A stretch of DNA of 64,000 bases from Sphaerotilus hippei (GTDB lineage Bacteria; Pseudomonadota; Gammaproteobacteria; Burkholderiales; Burkholderiaceae_C): the NCBI RefSeq assembly GCF_003201595.1, contig NZ_QJJS01000004.1, positions 147,862 through 211,861 on the forward strand. The letters are read 5' to 3'. Below are positions 6,397 through 15,248 of this stretch, piece after piece (position 1 is the stretch's first letter; each line of letters starts with the position of its first letter). The notes below the pieces were generated by a model. It had not been told where the DNA came from. It searched no databases and was given only the letters and a program-made list of their open reading frames with translations. The translations under genes were made by a program, and so were the position numbers.

Positions 6397-8883
6397 ATGA
6401 CGTTCACCTCCGCCGTTTCGCCTGCCGTCTCGCCCGCCACTTCGCTGGCCGGCTTCGACCCCCGTTCGGGCTCGCTGGTCGAGCGCGCCCTGTTCAATCA
6501 CCGCGGCCTGGTCGTGCTGCTGTGCCTGCTGGTCACCGTGCTGCTGGGCTGGCAGGCCACCCGGCTGCAGCTGGGGGCCAGCTTCGAGAAGACCATCCCC
6601 ACCCACCACCCCTACATCCAGAACTACCTGGCCCACCAGGGCGACCTGAGCGGGCTGGGCAATGCGGTGCGCATCGCCGTGGCCAATCCCTCGGGGGACA
6701 TCTACGATGCGGCCTACCTCGAAACCCTGCGCCAGCTCAGCGACGAGGTCTTCCTGATCCCCGGCGTGTCGCGCCTGCAGATGAAGTCGCTGTGGACGCC
6801 CTCCACCCGCTGGGTGGGGGTGACCGAGGACGGGCTGGAGGGCGGGCCCGTCATCCCCGACGGTTACGACGGCGGTCCGCGCAGCCTCGAGCGGCTGCGC
6901 GCCAACATCGCCCGCTCCGGCGAGATCGGCCAGCTGGTGGCGCTGGATGGCCGCTCCAGCGTGCTCTTCGTTCCGCTGCAGGCCCGCGACGCACAGGGCC
7001 GGGCGCTCGACCATGCGGCGTTCGCGCAGCGTCTGGAGGCGCTGCGCGAACGCTACGAGTCACGCGGCGTGCGGCTGCACATCACCGGTTTCGCCAAGAT
7101 CGTCGGGGACCTGATCGATGGCGTGCGGGCGGTGCTGGGGTTCTTCGCGCTGGCGGTGTGCATCGCGGCCGGCATGGTCTACGGCTATACCCGCTGCGTG
7201 CGCTCGACCCTGCTGGTGGTGCTGGCCTCGCTGGTCGCGGTGGTGTGGCAGCTGGGCCTGCTGCCGGCGCTGGGCTACACGCTCGACCCCTACTCGATCC
7301 TCGTGCCCTTCCTGGTGTTCGCCATCGGCATGAGCCACGGCGCGCAGAAGATGAACGGCATCATGCAGGACATGGGCCGCGGCATGCACCGGCTGGTGGC
7401 GGCGCGGTTCACCTTCCGGCGCCTGTTCCTGGCGGGCCTGACCGCGCTGCTGGCCGATGCGGTCGGCTTCGCGGTGCTGCTGCTGATCGACATCCAGGTC
7501 ATCCGCGAGCTGGCCGTGGCCGCCTCGCTGGGCGTGGGCGCGCTGATCTTCACCAACCTGATCCTGCTGCCCATCCTGCTGAGCTACGCCGGCGTGAGCC
7601 CCGCGGCGGCGCGCCGCAGCCTGCGTGCGGAAGCGGCGGCCCGGGCCGCCAGCGGCGACCTGAGCGAGAACAGCGGCCGCTTCAAGCCCGACGCCGGCCT
7701 GTGGGCGGTGCTGGACCGCTTCACCCAGCGGCGCTGGGCGCTGGGCACGGTGCTGGTCTCGGCCCTGCTCGGTGCGGGCGGCTGGGTGATGAGCACGCAG
7801 CTCAAGATCGGTGACCTGGACCCCGGCGCGCCCGAGCTGCGCGCCGACAGCCGCTACAACCGCGACGTGGCCTTCATGAATGCGGCCTACGGCGCCGGCA
7901 GCGACGTGCTGGCGGTGATGGTGAAGACGCCCGACGGGCAGTGCTCGCAGCTGTCCACCCTGAACCGGATCGACGCGCTGGAGTGGCAGCTGCGCCAGCT
8001 GCCCGGGGTCGACAGCACCCAGTCGCTGGCCCTGCTGAACCGCCGGGTGCTGACCGGGCTGAACGAGGGCAACCCGAAGTGGTACGAGTTCCTGCCCAAC
8101 CAGGACATGCTCAACACCGTCACCGCCGGAGCCCCCCGCGGCCTCTACAACGACGGCTGCAACCTGCTGGTGCTCAGCGTCTTCCTGCGCGACCACAAGG
8201 CCGACACCCTGGCCGGCGTGGTGCGCCACGTGGAGGCCTTCGCCGCGGCCAACGACACGGCGGACGTCGAGTTCCAGCTTGCCGCTGGCTCGGCCGGCAT
8301 CGAGGCGGCCACCAACATCGTCGTGCACCAGTCGTGGACCCGCATGCTGGTGCTGGTCTATGCGGCGGTGGTGCTGCTGTGCCTGGTCACCTTCCGTTCC
8401 TGGCGCGCGGTGGTGGTGGCGGTGCTGCCGCTGCTGCTGACCTCGGTGCTGGCCGAGGCGCTGATGGTGGCGCTGGGCCTGGGCGTCAAGGTCGCCACCC
8501 TGCCCGTCATCGCGCTGGGCGTGGGCATCGGCGTGGACTACGCGCTCTACATTCTCAGCGTCACGCTGACCGAGCTGAGGGCCGGCCGCAGCCTGTCGCA
8601 GGCCTACCACCGCGCGCTGCTGTTCACCGGCAAGGTGGTGATGCTGACCGGCCTGACGCTGGCGGTGGGCGTGGCCACCTGGGTGTTCTCGCCCATCAAG
8701 TTCCAGGCCGACATGGGCCTGCTGCTGGCCTTCATGTTCCTGTGGAACATGCTCGGCGCGCTGGTGCTGCTGCCCGCGCTGGCCCACTTCCTGTTGAAGC
8801 CGGCGGCGCGGTCCGTGCCCGCCGTGGCCCCGCCGCCGGCTGCGGGCCGCGCCCCGGGCGCCACCGCCGCCGTGCCCCAGTGA
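6397..8883 (+). CDS. RND/MMPL-type efflux/lipid transporter permease
   Basis: The 828-residue inner-membrane protein begins at ATG 6397 (an in-frame TTG lies at 6385). It has the duplicated RND layout: an N-terminal segment (GLVVLLCLLVTVLLGW, about 32-47), a large periplasmic loop, a block of five segments (about 235-400), a second single segment (about 450), a second loop, and a final block (about 650-805). Length fits the single-chain MMPL/HAE3-type permeases rather than the 1000+ residue drug pumps. No membrane-fusion protein gene is nearby; the YCF48-like gene upstream is the usual neighbour instead. Bases 8642-8788 are identical to the start of the window. Export or uptake of hydrophobic substrates is inferred from family context. 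Confidence 0.88.
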   Translation: MTFTSAVSPAVSPATSLAGFDPRSGSLVERALFNHRGLVVLLCLLVTVLLGWQATRLQLGASFEKTIPTHHPYIQNYLAHQGDLSGLGNAVRIAVANPSGDIYDAAYLETLRQLSDEVFLIPGVSRLQMKSLWTPSTRWVGVTEDGLEGGPVIPDGYDGGPRSLERLRANIARSGEIGQLVALDGRSSVLFVPLQARDAQGRALDHAAFAQRLEALRERYESRGVRLHITGFAKIVGDLIDGVRAVLGFFALAVCIAAGMVYGYTRCVRSTLLVVLASLVAVVWQLGLLPALGYTLDPYSILVPFLVFAIGMSHGAQKMNGIMQDMGRGMHRLVAARFTFRRLFLAGLTALLADAVGFAVLLLIDIQVIRELAVAASLGVGALIFTNLILLPILLSYAGVSPAAARRSLRAEAAARAASGDLSENSGRFKPDAGLWAVLDRFTQRRWALGTVLVSALLGAGGWVMSTQLKIGDLDPGAPELRADSRYNRDVAFMNAAYGAGSDVLAVMVKTPDGQCSQLSTLNRIDALEWQLRQLPGVDSTQSLALLNRRVLTGLNEGNPKWYEFLPNQDMLNTVTAGAPRGLYNDGCNLLVLSVFLRDHKADTLAGVVRHVEAFAAANDTADVEFQLAAGSAGIEAATNIVVHQSWTRMLVLVYAAVVLLCLVTFRSWRAVVVAVLPLLLTSVLAEALMVALGLGVKVATLPVIALGVGIGVDYALYILSVTLTELRAGRSLSQAYHRALLFTGKVVMLTGLTLAVGVATWVFSPIKFQADMGLLLAFMFLWNMLGALVLLPALAHFLLKPAARSVPAVAPPPAAGRAPGATAAVPQ
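8642..8788 (+). repeat. 147-bp exact direct repeat, copy 2
   Basis: This copy inside the complete RND permease matches 2-148 exactly. Recombination between the copies would delete about 8.6 kb carrying hipBA, the methyltransferase and the PYP/kinase pair. Confidence 0.95.
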
Positions 8884-8936
8884 TGCGGACCGCCCGGCCC
8901 GCTGCCATGCCCACCCCTGCCCGACGAGACCCCCCC

Positions 8937-10184
8937 ATGACCCCTCCCGAGAGTTTCCGCGGCCGTGCCGCCCTGATGGCAGCTCACTGCGCCGGCATGG
9001 TGGACCTGGTGGCCCTGCCCGTGTGGGTGGGCACGCTGGTGTCGCAGTTCGGCCTGGCGCCGCAGCAGGCCGGCCTGCTGGCCACGCTGTTCCTGGCCGG
9101 TGCGGTGGTGGCCAGCCTGGTGGTGGCGCCGCGCATCGCCCGCCTGCCCGGGCGCCGGGTGGCCAGCCTGGGTTATGCCGTGGCAGCGGCCGCGTTCGCC
9201 GGCGTGGCCCTGGGCGTGGTGCCGGCCAGCGTGCCGGGCAGCGAGGCCGCGTATGCCTTGCTGGCCCTGCTGCACGCGGTGGCCGGCGTGTCGGCCGGGG
9301 CCGCCCTGAGCGTGACCCACGGCACCATCGCCCGCAGCGCCCGGCCGCACCGGCTGTTCGCGCTGGTGGGCATGGCCCTGGGGGTGTTCGCCATCCTGTT
9401 CATGGGGGCCACGCCACCGCTGGTGGCGGCCCACGGTGGGTCGGTGCTGTTCATGGTGTTCGGCGGGGTGATGGCCGTGGCCGCGGTGGTCTGCGCCGTG
9501 GCGTTTCCGCAGACCGAGGAGCCCGCCGCCGCCCCTTCGCCCGCCGGCTCCCGGGCCGACGTGGCGGCGCCCCGCGCCCCGCTGCCGCCGGCCGTGTGGG
9601 CCGGCATGGCGGGCCTGGCGGCCATGGCGCTGGTGCAGGCCATGACCTTCAGCTTCCTGGAGCGTGTGGGGGACCACCGCGGTTTCAGCGCCGAGGCGAT
9701 CACCGGCGTGCTGGTGGCCCTGGGCGTGGTCAACCTGCTGCCCGCGCCACTGGCAGCATGGCTGGAAAGGCGCCTGCCGGCCCGGTCCGTGCTGCTGGGC
9801 GGGGCGCTGCTGCAGGCGGTGCTGGCCATCATCATCATGACCGCCACCGGCCTGCTGCCCTACGCGGCGGCGGCCTCGGTGTTCGCGGCGGTGATGATCT
9901 TCACCCACACCTTTGCCTTCGGCGCGCTGGCGCAGATGGACCGCTCGGGTCGTGCCCTGGCCGCCACCCCCGCCATGCTGATGGTGGGGGCCGCGCTGGG
10001 TCCGATCCTGGGCGGCACGCTGGTGCAGTTCCTGGGCTACGGCAGCCTGGCGGTGGCGGCCCTCGTCATCGGCCTGGGCGCCTTCACCTGCTTCCTGCGG
10101 CTGCGCATCCGCCCGCCCGAGCCGGGGCTCGCCCGTGCCCCGGCCGGCCCGCTGGGCGTTGCCGCCGACGCCCACCCGCGCTGA
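8937..10184 (+). CDS. Major facilitator superfamily transporter
   Basis: A 415-residue, very hydrophobic protein with about twelve membrane segments, with a charged central loop near residues 195-220 (QTEEPAAAPSPAGS) separating two six-helix halves. The start is uncertain: ATG 8883 overlaps the RND stop (TGATG), with others at 8907 and 8937; 8937 gives the expected N-terminus just before the first helix (GRAALMAAHCAGMVDLVALP). It lies directly after the RND gene and before the cyclase, cupin and SDR genes, so it probably imports the compound they act on or exports an intermediate. The substrate cannot be told from sequence. Confidence 0.85.
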   Translation: MTPPESFRGRAALMAAHCAGMVDLVALPVWVGTLVSQFGLAPQQAGLLATLFLAGAVVASLVVAPRIARLPGRRVASLGYAVAAAAFAGVALGVVPASVPGSEAAYALLALLHAVAGVSAGAALSVTHGTIARSARPHRLFALVGMALGVFAILFMGATPPLVAAHGGSVLFMVFGGVMAVAAVVCAVAFPQTEEPAAAPSPAGSRADVAAPRAPLPPAVWAGMAGLAAMALVQAMTFSFLERVGDHRGFSAEAITGVLVALGVVNLLPAPLAAWLERRLPARSVLLGGALLQAVLAIIIMTATGLLPYAAAASVFAAVMIFTHTFAFGALAQMDRSGRALAATPAMLMVGAALGPILGGTLVQFLGYGSLAVAALVIGLGAFTCFLRLRIRPPEPGLARAPAGPLGVAADAHPR

Positions 10185-10224
10185 ACGCCCGCGCCTGTCC
10201 GCCCATGCCCACCCAGGAGCCCCG

Positions 10225-11040
10225 ATGACGACCTCTCGCCGTCCCCCCCGCCCCGCGCGCCGCCTGATCGACCTGTCGATCCACCTGGAGAACGACGTGC
10301 TCTCCGACCCGCCACCGCTGGCGCCCAGGATCACCTACCAGAAGCACCAGGACACGCTGGCCGAGTTCATGGCCATGATCCCCGGCACGAAGGCCGAGGA
10401 CTACCCCGACGGCGAGGCCGCCGCGGCCGAGTGGGTGACCTGCACCACCCACAGCGGCACCCACCTCGACGCGCCCTGGCACTTCCACTCCACGCAGGAT
10501 GCGAAGAACGGCGGCAGCCGGCCCTCGATCACCATCGACCAGGTGCCGCTGGACTGGTGTCTGCAGCCCGGCGTGAAGCTGGACTTCCGCCACTTCCCCG
10601 ACGGCTACGTGGCCACGGCGGCCGACGTGCAGGCCGAGCTCCAGCGCATCGGCTGGGAACTGCAGCCGCTGGACATCGTGCTGGTCAACACCCGCGCGGG
10701 CAGCCGCTACGGCCACGACGACTTCGTCAGCGCCGGCTGCGGCATGGGCCATGAAGCCACGATGTACCTGCTCGAGCGTGGCGTGCGCCTGACCGGCACC
10801 GACGCCTGGAGCTGGGATGCCCCGTTCATCCACACCGCCAGGAAGGTGGCCGAGACCGGTGACAAGTCGCTGATCTGGGAAGGCCACAAGGCCGGGCGCG
10901 ACATCGGCTACTGCCACCTGGAGAAGCTGCACAACCTCGAAGCCCTGCCGCCGCACGGCTTCACCGTCAGCTGCTTCCCGCACAAGATCCGTGGCGCCAG
11001 CGCCGGCTGGACCCGCGCCGTGGGCATCATCGAGCCGTGA
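10225..11040 (+). CDS. Cyclase-family metal-dependent hydrolase (kynurenine formamidase-like fold)
   Basis: The 271-residue protein carries the family motif H-x-G-T-H-x-D-x-P-x-H as HSGTHLDAPWH (about 76-86), whose histidines and aspartate bind Zn or Mn. A second conserved block is GTDAWSWDAPF. The start ATG 10225 has caggag 6 bp upstream. Members include kynurenine formamidase, isatin hydrolase and several uncharacterised aromatic-pathway hydrolases of this length. The neighbours (cupin, SDR, former fumarylacetoacetate hydrolase) suggest a ring-derived amide, lactone or cyclic substrate. The reaction is inferred only at the level of hydrolysis. Confidence 0.8.
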   Translation: MTTSRRPPRPARRLIDLSIHLENDVLSDPPPLAPRITYQKHQDTLAEFMAMIPGTKAEDYPDGEAAAAEWVTCTTHSGTHLDAPWHFHSTQDAKNGGSRPSITIDQVPLDWCLQPGVKLDFRHFPDGYVATAADVQAELQRIGWELQPLDIVLVNTRAGSRYGHDDFVSAGCGMGHEATMYLLERGVRLTGTDAWSWDAPFIHTARKVAETGDKSLIWEGHKAGRDIGYCHLEKLHNLEALPPHGFTVSCFPHKIRGASAGWTRAVGIIEP

Positions 11041-11048
11041 GTCCCGAC

Positions 11049-11639
11049 ATGAACTTCCCGTCCATCCATCGCGTGGTCACCGGCCACGACGCGCAAGGCC
11101 GTGCCGTGGTGGCCAGCGAGGGCCCCTTGCCTACCGTGGTGGAGCTGGACGCCTTGCCCGGCACGGTGTTCCACGAGGTCTGGTCCACCCAGGCCAGCCC
11201 GGCCTGGGTGGACAACGGCGCCGACCCCACCGTGGGCGCGATCCGGCTGCCACCGCCCGCCCGGGGCACCCGCATCCGCTTCGTGGACATCCCGCCCGAC
11301 ACCGACGACTTCCTGGCCCACGGCGCTGCCCGCATGCAGGCCGCCTTCGCGCAGATCGGCGATGCCGCTGCCTCCACCGTGCAGGCCGGCTCGCCTCACC
11401 CGCTGATGCACCGCACCGAGTCGGTGGACTACGGTGTGGTGATCGCGGGCGAGTTGACCCTGGTGCTGGACCAGGGCGAGGTGCTGCTCCAGCCGGGCAG
11501 CGTGGTGGTGCAGCGCGGGACCCAACACGCCTGGGCCAACCGCAGCGTCCGGCCCTGCCGCATGCTCTTCGTTCTGGTGGACGGGCGTTACGACCCGGCC
11601 ATTGCCGCCGCACTGGGCGGCACCGCCGCCGGGCACTGA
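11049..11639 (+). CDS. Cupin-domain protein
   Basis: A 196-residue protein with a C-terminal cupin barrel: HRTESVDYGVVIAGELTLVLD (about 118-138) gives the first cupin motif, and LLQPGSVVVQRGTQHAWANRS (split at LLQPGS / VVVQRGTQHAWAN, about 143-160) gives the second, with a terminal histidine. Metal-binding residues are partly replaced (H-x-T-E-S), so catalysis is uncertain. Start ATG 11049 is preferred; GTG 11037 would overlap the cyclase stop. It is packed between cyclase and SDR genes in one operon. Roles in this family range from dioxygenase to sugar isomerase or binding protein. Confidence 0.75.
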   Translation: MNFPSIHRVVTGHDAQGRAVVASEGPLPTVVELDALPGTVFHEVWSTQASPAWVDNGADPTVGAIRLPPPARGTRIRFVDIPPDTDDFLAHGAARMQAAFAQIGDAAASTVQAGSPHPLMHRTESVDYGVVIAGELTLVLDQGEVLLQPGSVVVQRGTQHAWANRSVRPCRMLFVLVDGRYDPAIAAALGGTAAGH

Positions 11640-11653
11640 ACGAGATCACCCCC

Positions 11654-12427
11654 ATGTCACCCCTCTTCTCCTTGACGGGCCGAGTGGCGCTGGTCACCGG
11701 CGGCACGCGCGGCCTGGGCCGCGCCATCGCCGAGGCCTACGCCCACGCCGGTGCCCGGGTGGTCATCAGCAGCGAGGACGACGCCGCCTGCGCCCGGGCC
11801 CAGGCAGAGCTGCAGGCCCGGGGCCTGGCCATCACTGCCCACGCCGCCGACGTGCGCGACGACGCCGCCCAGGCCGCGCTGGTGCAGGCCACCGTGCAGG
11901 CCCATGGCGGGCTGGACGTGGTGGTGGCCAACGCCGGCATCGGAGACCCCATGCAGGGCAGCCTGGCCCCCGGCCCCGAGGCCTACCGCCGGGTGATGGA
12001 CATCAACCTCGACAGCATCGTGCGCCTGTGCGCGCTGGCCGTGCCGCACCTGAAGGCCCGGGGCGGCGGCAGCCTGATCCTCATGTCCAGCCTGTCGGCC
12101 GTGCGCGGCAACAAGGCGCTGGGCCCTTATGCGCTGGCCAAGGCGGCGCTCTCGCAGCTGGCCCGCAACCTGGCTGTGGAACTGGGGCCGGACAACATCC
12201 GCACCAATGCCATCGCCCCCGGCTTCATCGCCACCGAGCTGAGCAGCCCGCTGCTGACCGACGCCGCCTTCATGGCCCGCCGTCTGCAGATGACCCCGCT
12301 GCGCCGTCCGGGCAGCCCCGAGGAAGTGGCCGGCCCCGCGCTGCTGCTGGCCAGTCCCGGCGGGGCCTTCATCAACGGCCAGACGCTGGTGGTCGACGGC
12401 GGCACGCTCATCACCGACGGCAGCTGA
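11654..12427 (+). CDS. SDR-family NAD(P)-dependent oxidoreductase
   Basis: The 257-residue protein is a classical short-chain dehydrogenase: TGGTRGLG nucleotide loop (about 15-22), VVANAG (about 92-97), catalytic Ser in LMSSLSAV and the Y-x-x-x-K pair in YALAK (about 157-161), and a C-terminal GGAFINGQTLVVDGG. All catalytic residues are present. It follows the cupin gene by 14 bp and precedes a broken fumarylacetoacetate hydrolase gene. It is likely to oxidise an alcohol of a ring-cleavage or side-chain intermediate; the exact substrate is unknown. Confidence 0.88.
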   Translation: MSPLFSLTGRVALVTGGTRGLGRAIAEAYAHAGARVVISSEDDAACARAQAELQARGLAITAHAADVRDDAAQAALVQATVQAHGGLDVVVANAGIGDPMQGSLAPGPEAYRRVMDINLDSIVRLCALAVPHLKARGGGSLILMSSLSAVRGNKALGPYALAKAALSQLARNLAVELGPDNIRTNAIAPGFIATELSSPLLTDAAFMARRLQMTPLRRPGSPEEVAGPALLLASPGGAFINGQTLVVDGGTLITDGS

Positions 12428-12445
12428 GACGTCCGTGTATGCGCC

Positions 12446-13022
12446 ATGCGAGATGGCGTCGACTTTGAAGGCGAGTTTGGCGTCATCACCGACGCCGTTC
12501 CCATGGGCTGCACCCGCGCGCAGGCCGCCGGCCACATCCGCCTGCTGGTGCTGATCCACGACCGGTCGCTGCGCCGCATTGCCCCGGTGGAGATGAAAAC
12601 CGGCTTCTGCTGGGTGCAGGCCAAGCCCGCTTGCAGCGTGGCCTCCATCGCCGTGATGCCCGACGAACTGGGCCTGGCCAGGCGCGACGGGTGCGTGCAG
12701 ATGCACCCGCAGGTGGACTGGAACGGCCAGCGCTTTGGCCTTCGGTTTTGACCAGTTGGTGGCCCACGCGGTCTACAGCCGCGAGCTGGTGCCCGACACC
12801 GTCATCGGCTCGGGCACCGCCAGCAGCGAAAGCTACCGCGAGGTGGGCTCCTCGTGCATCGCCGAGCGCCACGCCATCGAGTTGATGGATGAAGGCGTGG
12901 CCCGCAATCCCCACATGGCCTTCGGCGACAAGGTGCGCATGGAAGCCAGGCTCGAGGACGGCCTGCCGGGGCCGTTCGGGGTGGTGCAGCAGACCGTGGC
13001 CAGATCGCCTGTACAGTCCTGA
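12446..13022 (+). pseudogene. Fumarylacetoacetate hydrolase family pseudogene
   Basis: Two frames together resemble the C-terminal two thirds of the intact FAH-family gene at 27351. The first (12446-12751) reads DFEGEFGVITD, IRLLVLIHD, MKTGFCWVQAKPA, MPDELG and ends just after WNGQRFG. The second (from about 12735) continues FGFDQLVAHAVYSREL, GSGTAS and EKR-like residues to 13022. At the junction near 12735 a short stretch equivalent to the PNG-x-MDWS region is lost and the frame shifts. The N-terminal 120 or so residues are absent. It is therefore inactive; the functional copy downstream may have made it dispensable. Confidence 0.8.
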
Positions 13023-13062
13023 TCCCCTGTGTGCCGTCCGGGCCGACGCCCGGGACATTGGC

Positions 13063-14061
13063 CTACAGTGCCACCACCAGGCGAGTGGATTTCGCCCGTG
13101 AGCAGCAGGGCGTGAAGCAGCGGTTGTCGGCGCGCTCCTGCGGGGTCAGGTACTGGTCGCGGTGGTCAGGTTCGCCAGCCAGCACGGGCAGCACGCAGGT
13201 GCCGCAGATGCCTTGCTCACACGATACCGGCACGGTCACGCCGACTGCCGCCAGGGCCTGCACGGCGGTCTGGCCTGGGGCCACGGGCACCACCCTGCGG
13301 CTGTGAGCAAGTTCCAGCTCGAAGGGCATGTCGGTGCTGTCCGTGGACGGCGAAGGCCTGATGCCGAAGGACTCCACCACGATCTGCGCCTCTGACCAGC
13401 CGTGGCGGCGTGCCGTGTGAGTGGCGGCTGCGATGAAGCCGCCTGGGCCGCAGAGGTAGAGCTGGGCATGCGTGGGTGGCGAGGTCAGAACCCGGTCCAG
13501 GTCCAGTCGTTGGGTTGCCGGTCCGTCGTCATGATGCAGCTGCACATGTGGAGCCAGCCGGCCTGCCAGAAGCAGCTCGCGGAACGGCGTGCGTGCGGCC
13601 GAACGCGTGGCCACATGCAGGGTGAAGGGCTCGTCGGCTTCGTGCAGCGCCTGGGCCATGGCCAGCAGCGGCGTCAGGCCAATGCCGCCGGCCAACAGCA
13701 GGCGAGGTGGTGTGGTCGGGCCCGCGCCGGGGCGCAGCGCAAACAGGTTGCGTGGTGTGCTGATGGTCAGCAGGTCGCCCGGATGCAGTTGCTCGTGAAC
13801 CGCTGCCGAGCCGCCACGCGAGGCCGGGTCGCGCAGCACGGCAATCAGGTAGCGGCTGGTCTCGCCGGGAGGGTTGCACAGCGAGTACTGGCGCACCCAG
13901 CCACCAGGCAGATACAGGTCGATGTGGGCCCCGGCAGCAAACGCAGGCAGGGCATCACCGAGAGCTGCCACCAGCTCCAGTGCGCAGATGTCCTGTGCCA
14001 CCATGGTTTTGCTGCTCACCCGCACCTGCAATCGGAGTCGGCCAGCATCGGTCGCGCTCAT
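13063..14061 (-). CDS. VanB-type oxidoreductase (ferredoxin-NAD reductase component)
   Basis: The 332-residue protein has the phthalate dioxygenase reductase order: FMN/FAD-binding barrel with RQYSLCNPP (about 57-65), NAD-binding domain with LLAGGIGLTPLLAMA (about 121-135) and LYLCGPGGFI, and a C-terminal plant-type 2Fe-2S ferredoxin with CEQGICGTC plus a distal cysteine (about 280-320). It overlaps the oxygenase gene by 4 bp, so the two are translationally coupled. It passes electrons from NAD(P)H to the Rieske oxygenase. The typical partner activity is O-demethylation of vanillate or related methoxyarenes. Confidence 0.9.
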   Translation of the reverse strand: MSATDAGRLRLQVRVSSKTMVAQDICALELVAALGDALPAFAAGAHIDLYLPGGWVRQYSLCNPPGETSRYLIAVLRDPASRGGSAAVHEQLHPGDLLTISTPRNLFALRPGAGPTTPPRLLLAGGIGLTPLLAMAQALHEADEPFTLHVATRSAARTPFRELLLAGRLAPHVQLHHDDGPATQRLDLDRVLTSPPTHAQLYLCGPGGFIAAATHTARRHGWSEAQIVVESFGIRPSPSTDSTDMPFELELAHSRRVVPVAPGQTAVQALAAVGVTVPVSCEQGICGTCVLPVLAGEPDHRDQYLTPQERADNRCFTPCCSRAKSTRLVVAL

Positions 14062-15137
14062 GCGGCAGCCCCCTGAGCACTGACCGTCCGGGCGGTTTGC
14101 GCGGCGTGCTCTTCTCGGATGAGCTGGTCCAGCACTCGGCGCGCACGCACGGCTGCAGCGTCGCCTGACAGCAGCACGGGCTGGTTCTCCCAGAAGCCGG
14201 CCTGGCCCATGGCCGCCTGCTGCACCTCCAGCATCGGCAGGTCCTCGGCCTCAAAAGGTACGCGCAGGCTGGCCGTCTGTCGTCGAGCCAGCTCGGCCCC
14301 CAGCGGGCCCATGGATCTGGGGAAGGCGATGCCGAACCAGTAGTGGGTGCTGGTGGCTGTCTCAGGGGTGAACAGGTGCGGCAGGAAATTCTGTCGGCCT
14401 TCGCTGCGCGGCTGGCCTGTGGGCGTGGCGCCAGCGTCCAGAAGCAGGTTGGCCGGGGCGTTCCAGCGCACGTCGATCCAGCGGTCGACCCTCATCCCAT
14501 GGGGCAGGTCCATGGCCTGATACAGGAAGTCAGGCATCACCTCATCGTGTGTCTGGCGCAGCGAGTACACCGTGTGGCCCTCTTGCCTGACCTCTGTGCT
14601 GGCGTGCTTGACCGCGCTGCTGCCCAGGGTACCGGGATGAAGAAACTCGATGTGGGAGAGGTCCAGGATGTTGTCGGTCTCCAGCACATAGTTGGCCTGG
14701 GCGTGCAGGTAGTCCTTGCCCACATGCCAGTGCTCGGGGTCCAGGCAGGAGAAGTCGGGAATCAGGGCGGCGTCGGCCTGGCTGGTTTCACCCATCCAGA
14801 TCCACAGCACGCCATGGCGCTCCACCAGCGGATAGCTGCGCACCTGTGCTGCCGCGGGGATCCTGCCGTCACCGTGAGGGTTGAGGGTACAGGCGCCCGA
14901 GCCTGCAAATCGCAGTCCGTGGTAGGCGCACTCGATGGCCTGCCCGTCATCGCACAGCCGCCCCCTGGACAGTGGCACGAAGCGGTGGGGGCAGCGATCT
15001 GCCAACGCATGGGCCGTGCCATGCGCGTCGCGGAAAAACACCAGTTTCTGGTCCAGCAGCGTGCGCGCCAGCAGGGCACCGGGTTTGAGCTCTTCGTCCC
15101 AGGCTGCCATGTACCAAGTGTTCATGAGGTAAGCCAT
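14058..15137 (-). CDS. VanA-type Rieske non-haem iron oxygenase
   Basis: The 359-residue protein begins at MAYLMNTWYMAAWDE, the standard VanA-type N-terminus; ggag lies 7 bp upstream on the minus strand, so 15137 is preferred to a codon 42 bp earlier. It has the Rieske ligands CPH...CAYHG (about 47-70) and the mononuclear iron site ETDNILDLSHIEFLHPG (about 158-174, Asn-Asp-His-His). Length and motifs fit the vanillate/dicamba/toluenesulfonate-type demethylases. With the reductase downstream it forms a complete two-component enzyme. A methoxy-aromatic such as vanillate, or a methylated flavonoid fragment, is the likely substrate; this is inference. Confidence 0.85.
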   Translation of the reverse strand: MAYLMNTWYMAAWDEELKPGALLARTLLDQKLVFFRDAHGTAHALADRCPHRFVPLSRGRLCDDGQAIECAYHGLRFAGSGACTLNPHGDGRIPAAAQVRSYPLVERHGVLWIWMGETSQADAALIPDFSCLDPEHWHVGKDYLHAQANYVLETDNILDLSHIEFLHPGTLGSSAVKHASTEVRQEGHTVYSLRQTHDEVMPDFLYQAMDLPHGMRVDRWIDVRWNAPANLLLDAGATPTGQPRSEGRQNFLPHLFTPETATSTHYWFGIAFPRSMGPLGAELARRQTASLRVPFEAEDLPMLEVQQAAMGQAGFWENQPVLLSGDAAAVRARRVLDQLIREEHAAQTARTVSAQGAAA

Positions 15138-15164
15138 GTGGTCTCCGTGTTGATCAAAATTAAT

Positions 15165-15179
15165 GTGAACACCGTTCAC
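15165..15179. promoter_or_regulatory. Operator palindrome between VanA-type and TetR genes
   Basis: gtgaac-acc-gttcac is a perfect 6-bp inverted repeat in the 111-bp divergent gap, 28 bp before the oxygenase start and 70 bp before the TetR start. It is well placed for the TetR protein to repress both directions. Confidence 0.6.
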
Positions 15180-15248
15180 TTTAGGGCGAATCTCCCTTCT
15201 GGACGCAGCGGGTTTTCCCGGGCCGGATCAGGCGAGGAGAATCCGTCC

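Noticed and set aside
7941-8936. Upstream extension of the MFS transporter frame into the RND gene
   Set aside because: The extension is out of frame with the RND gene and reads Arg/Gly/Pro-rich low-complexity sequence. The transporter starts near 8937.
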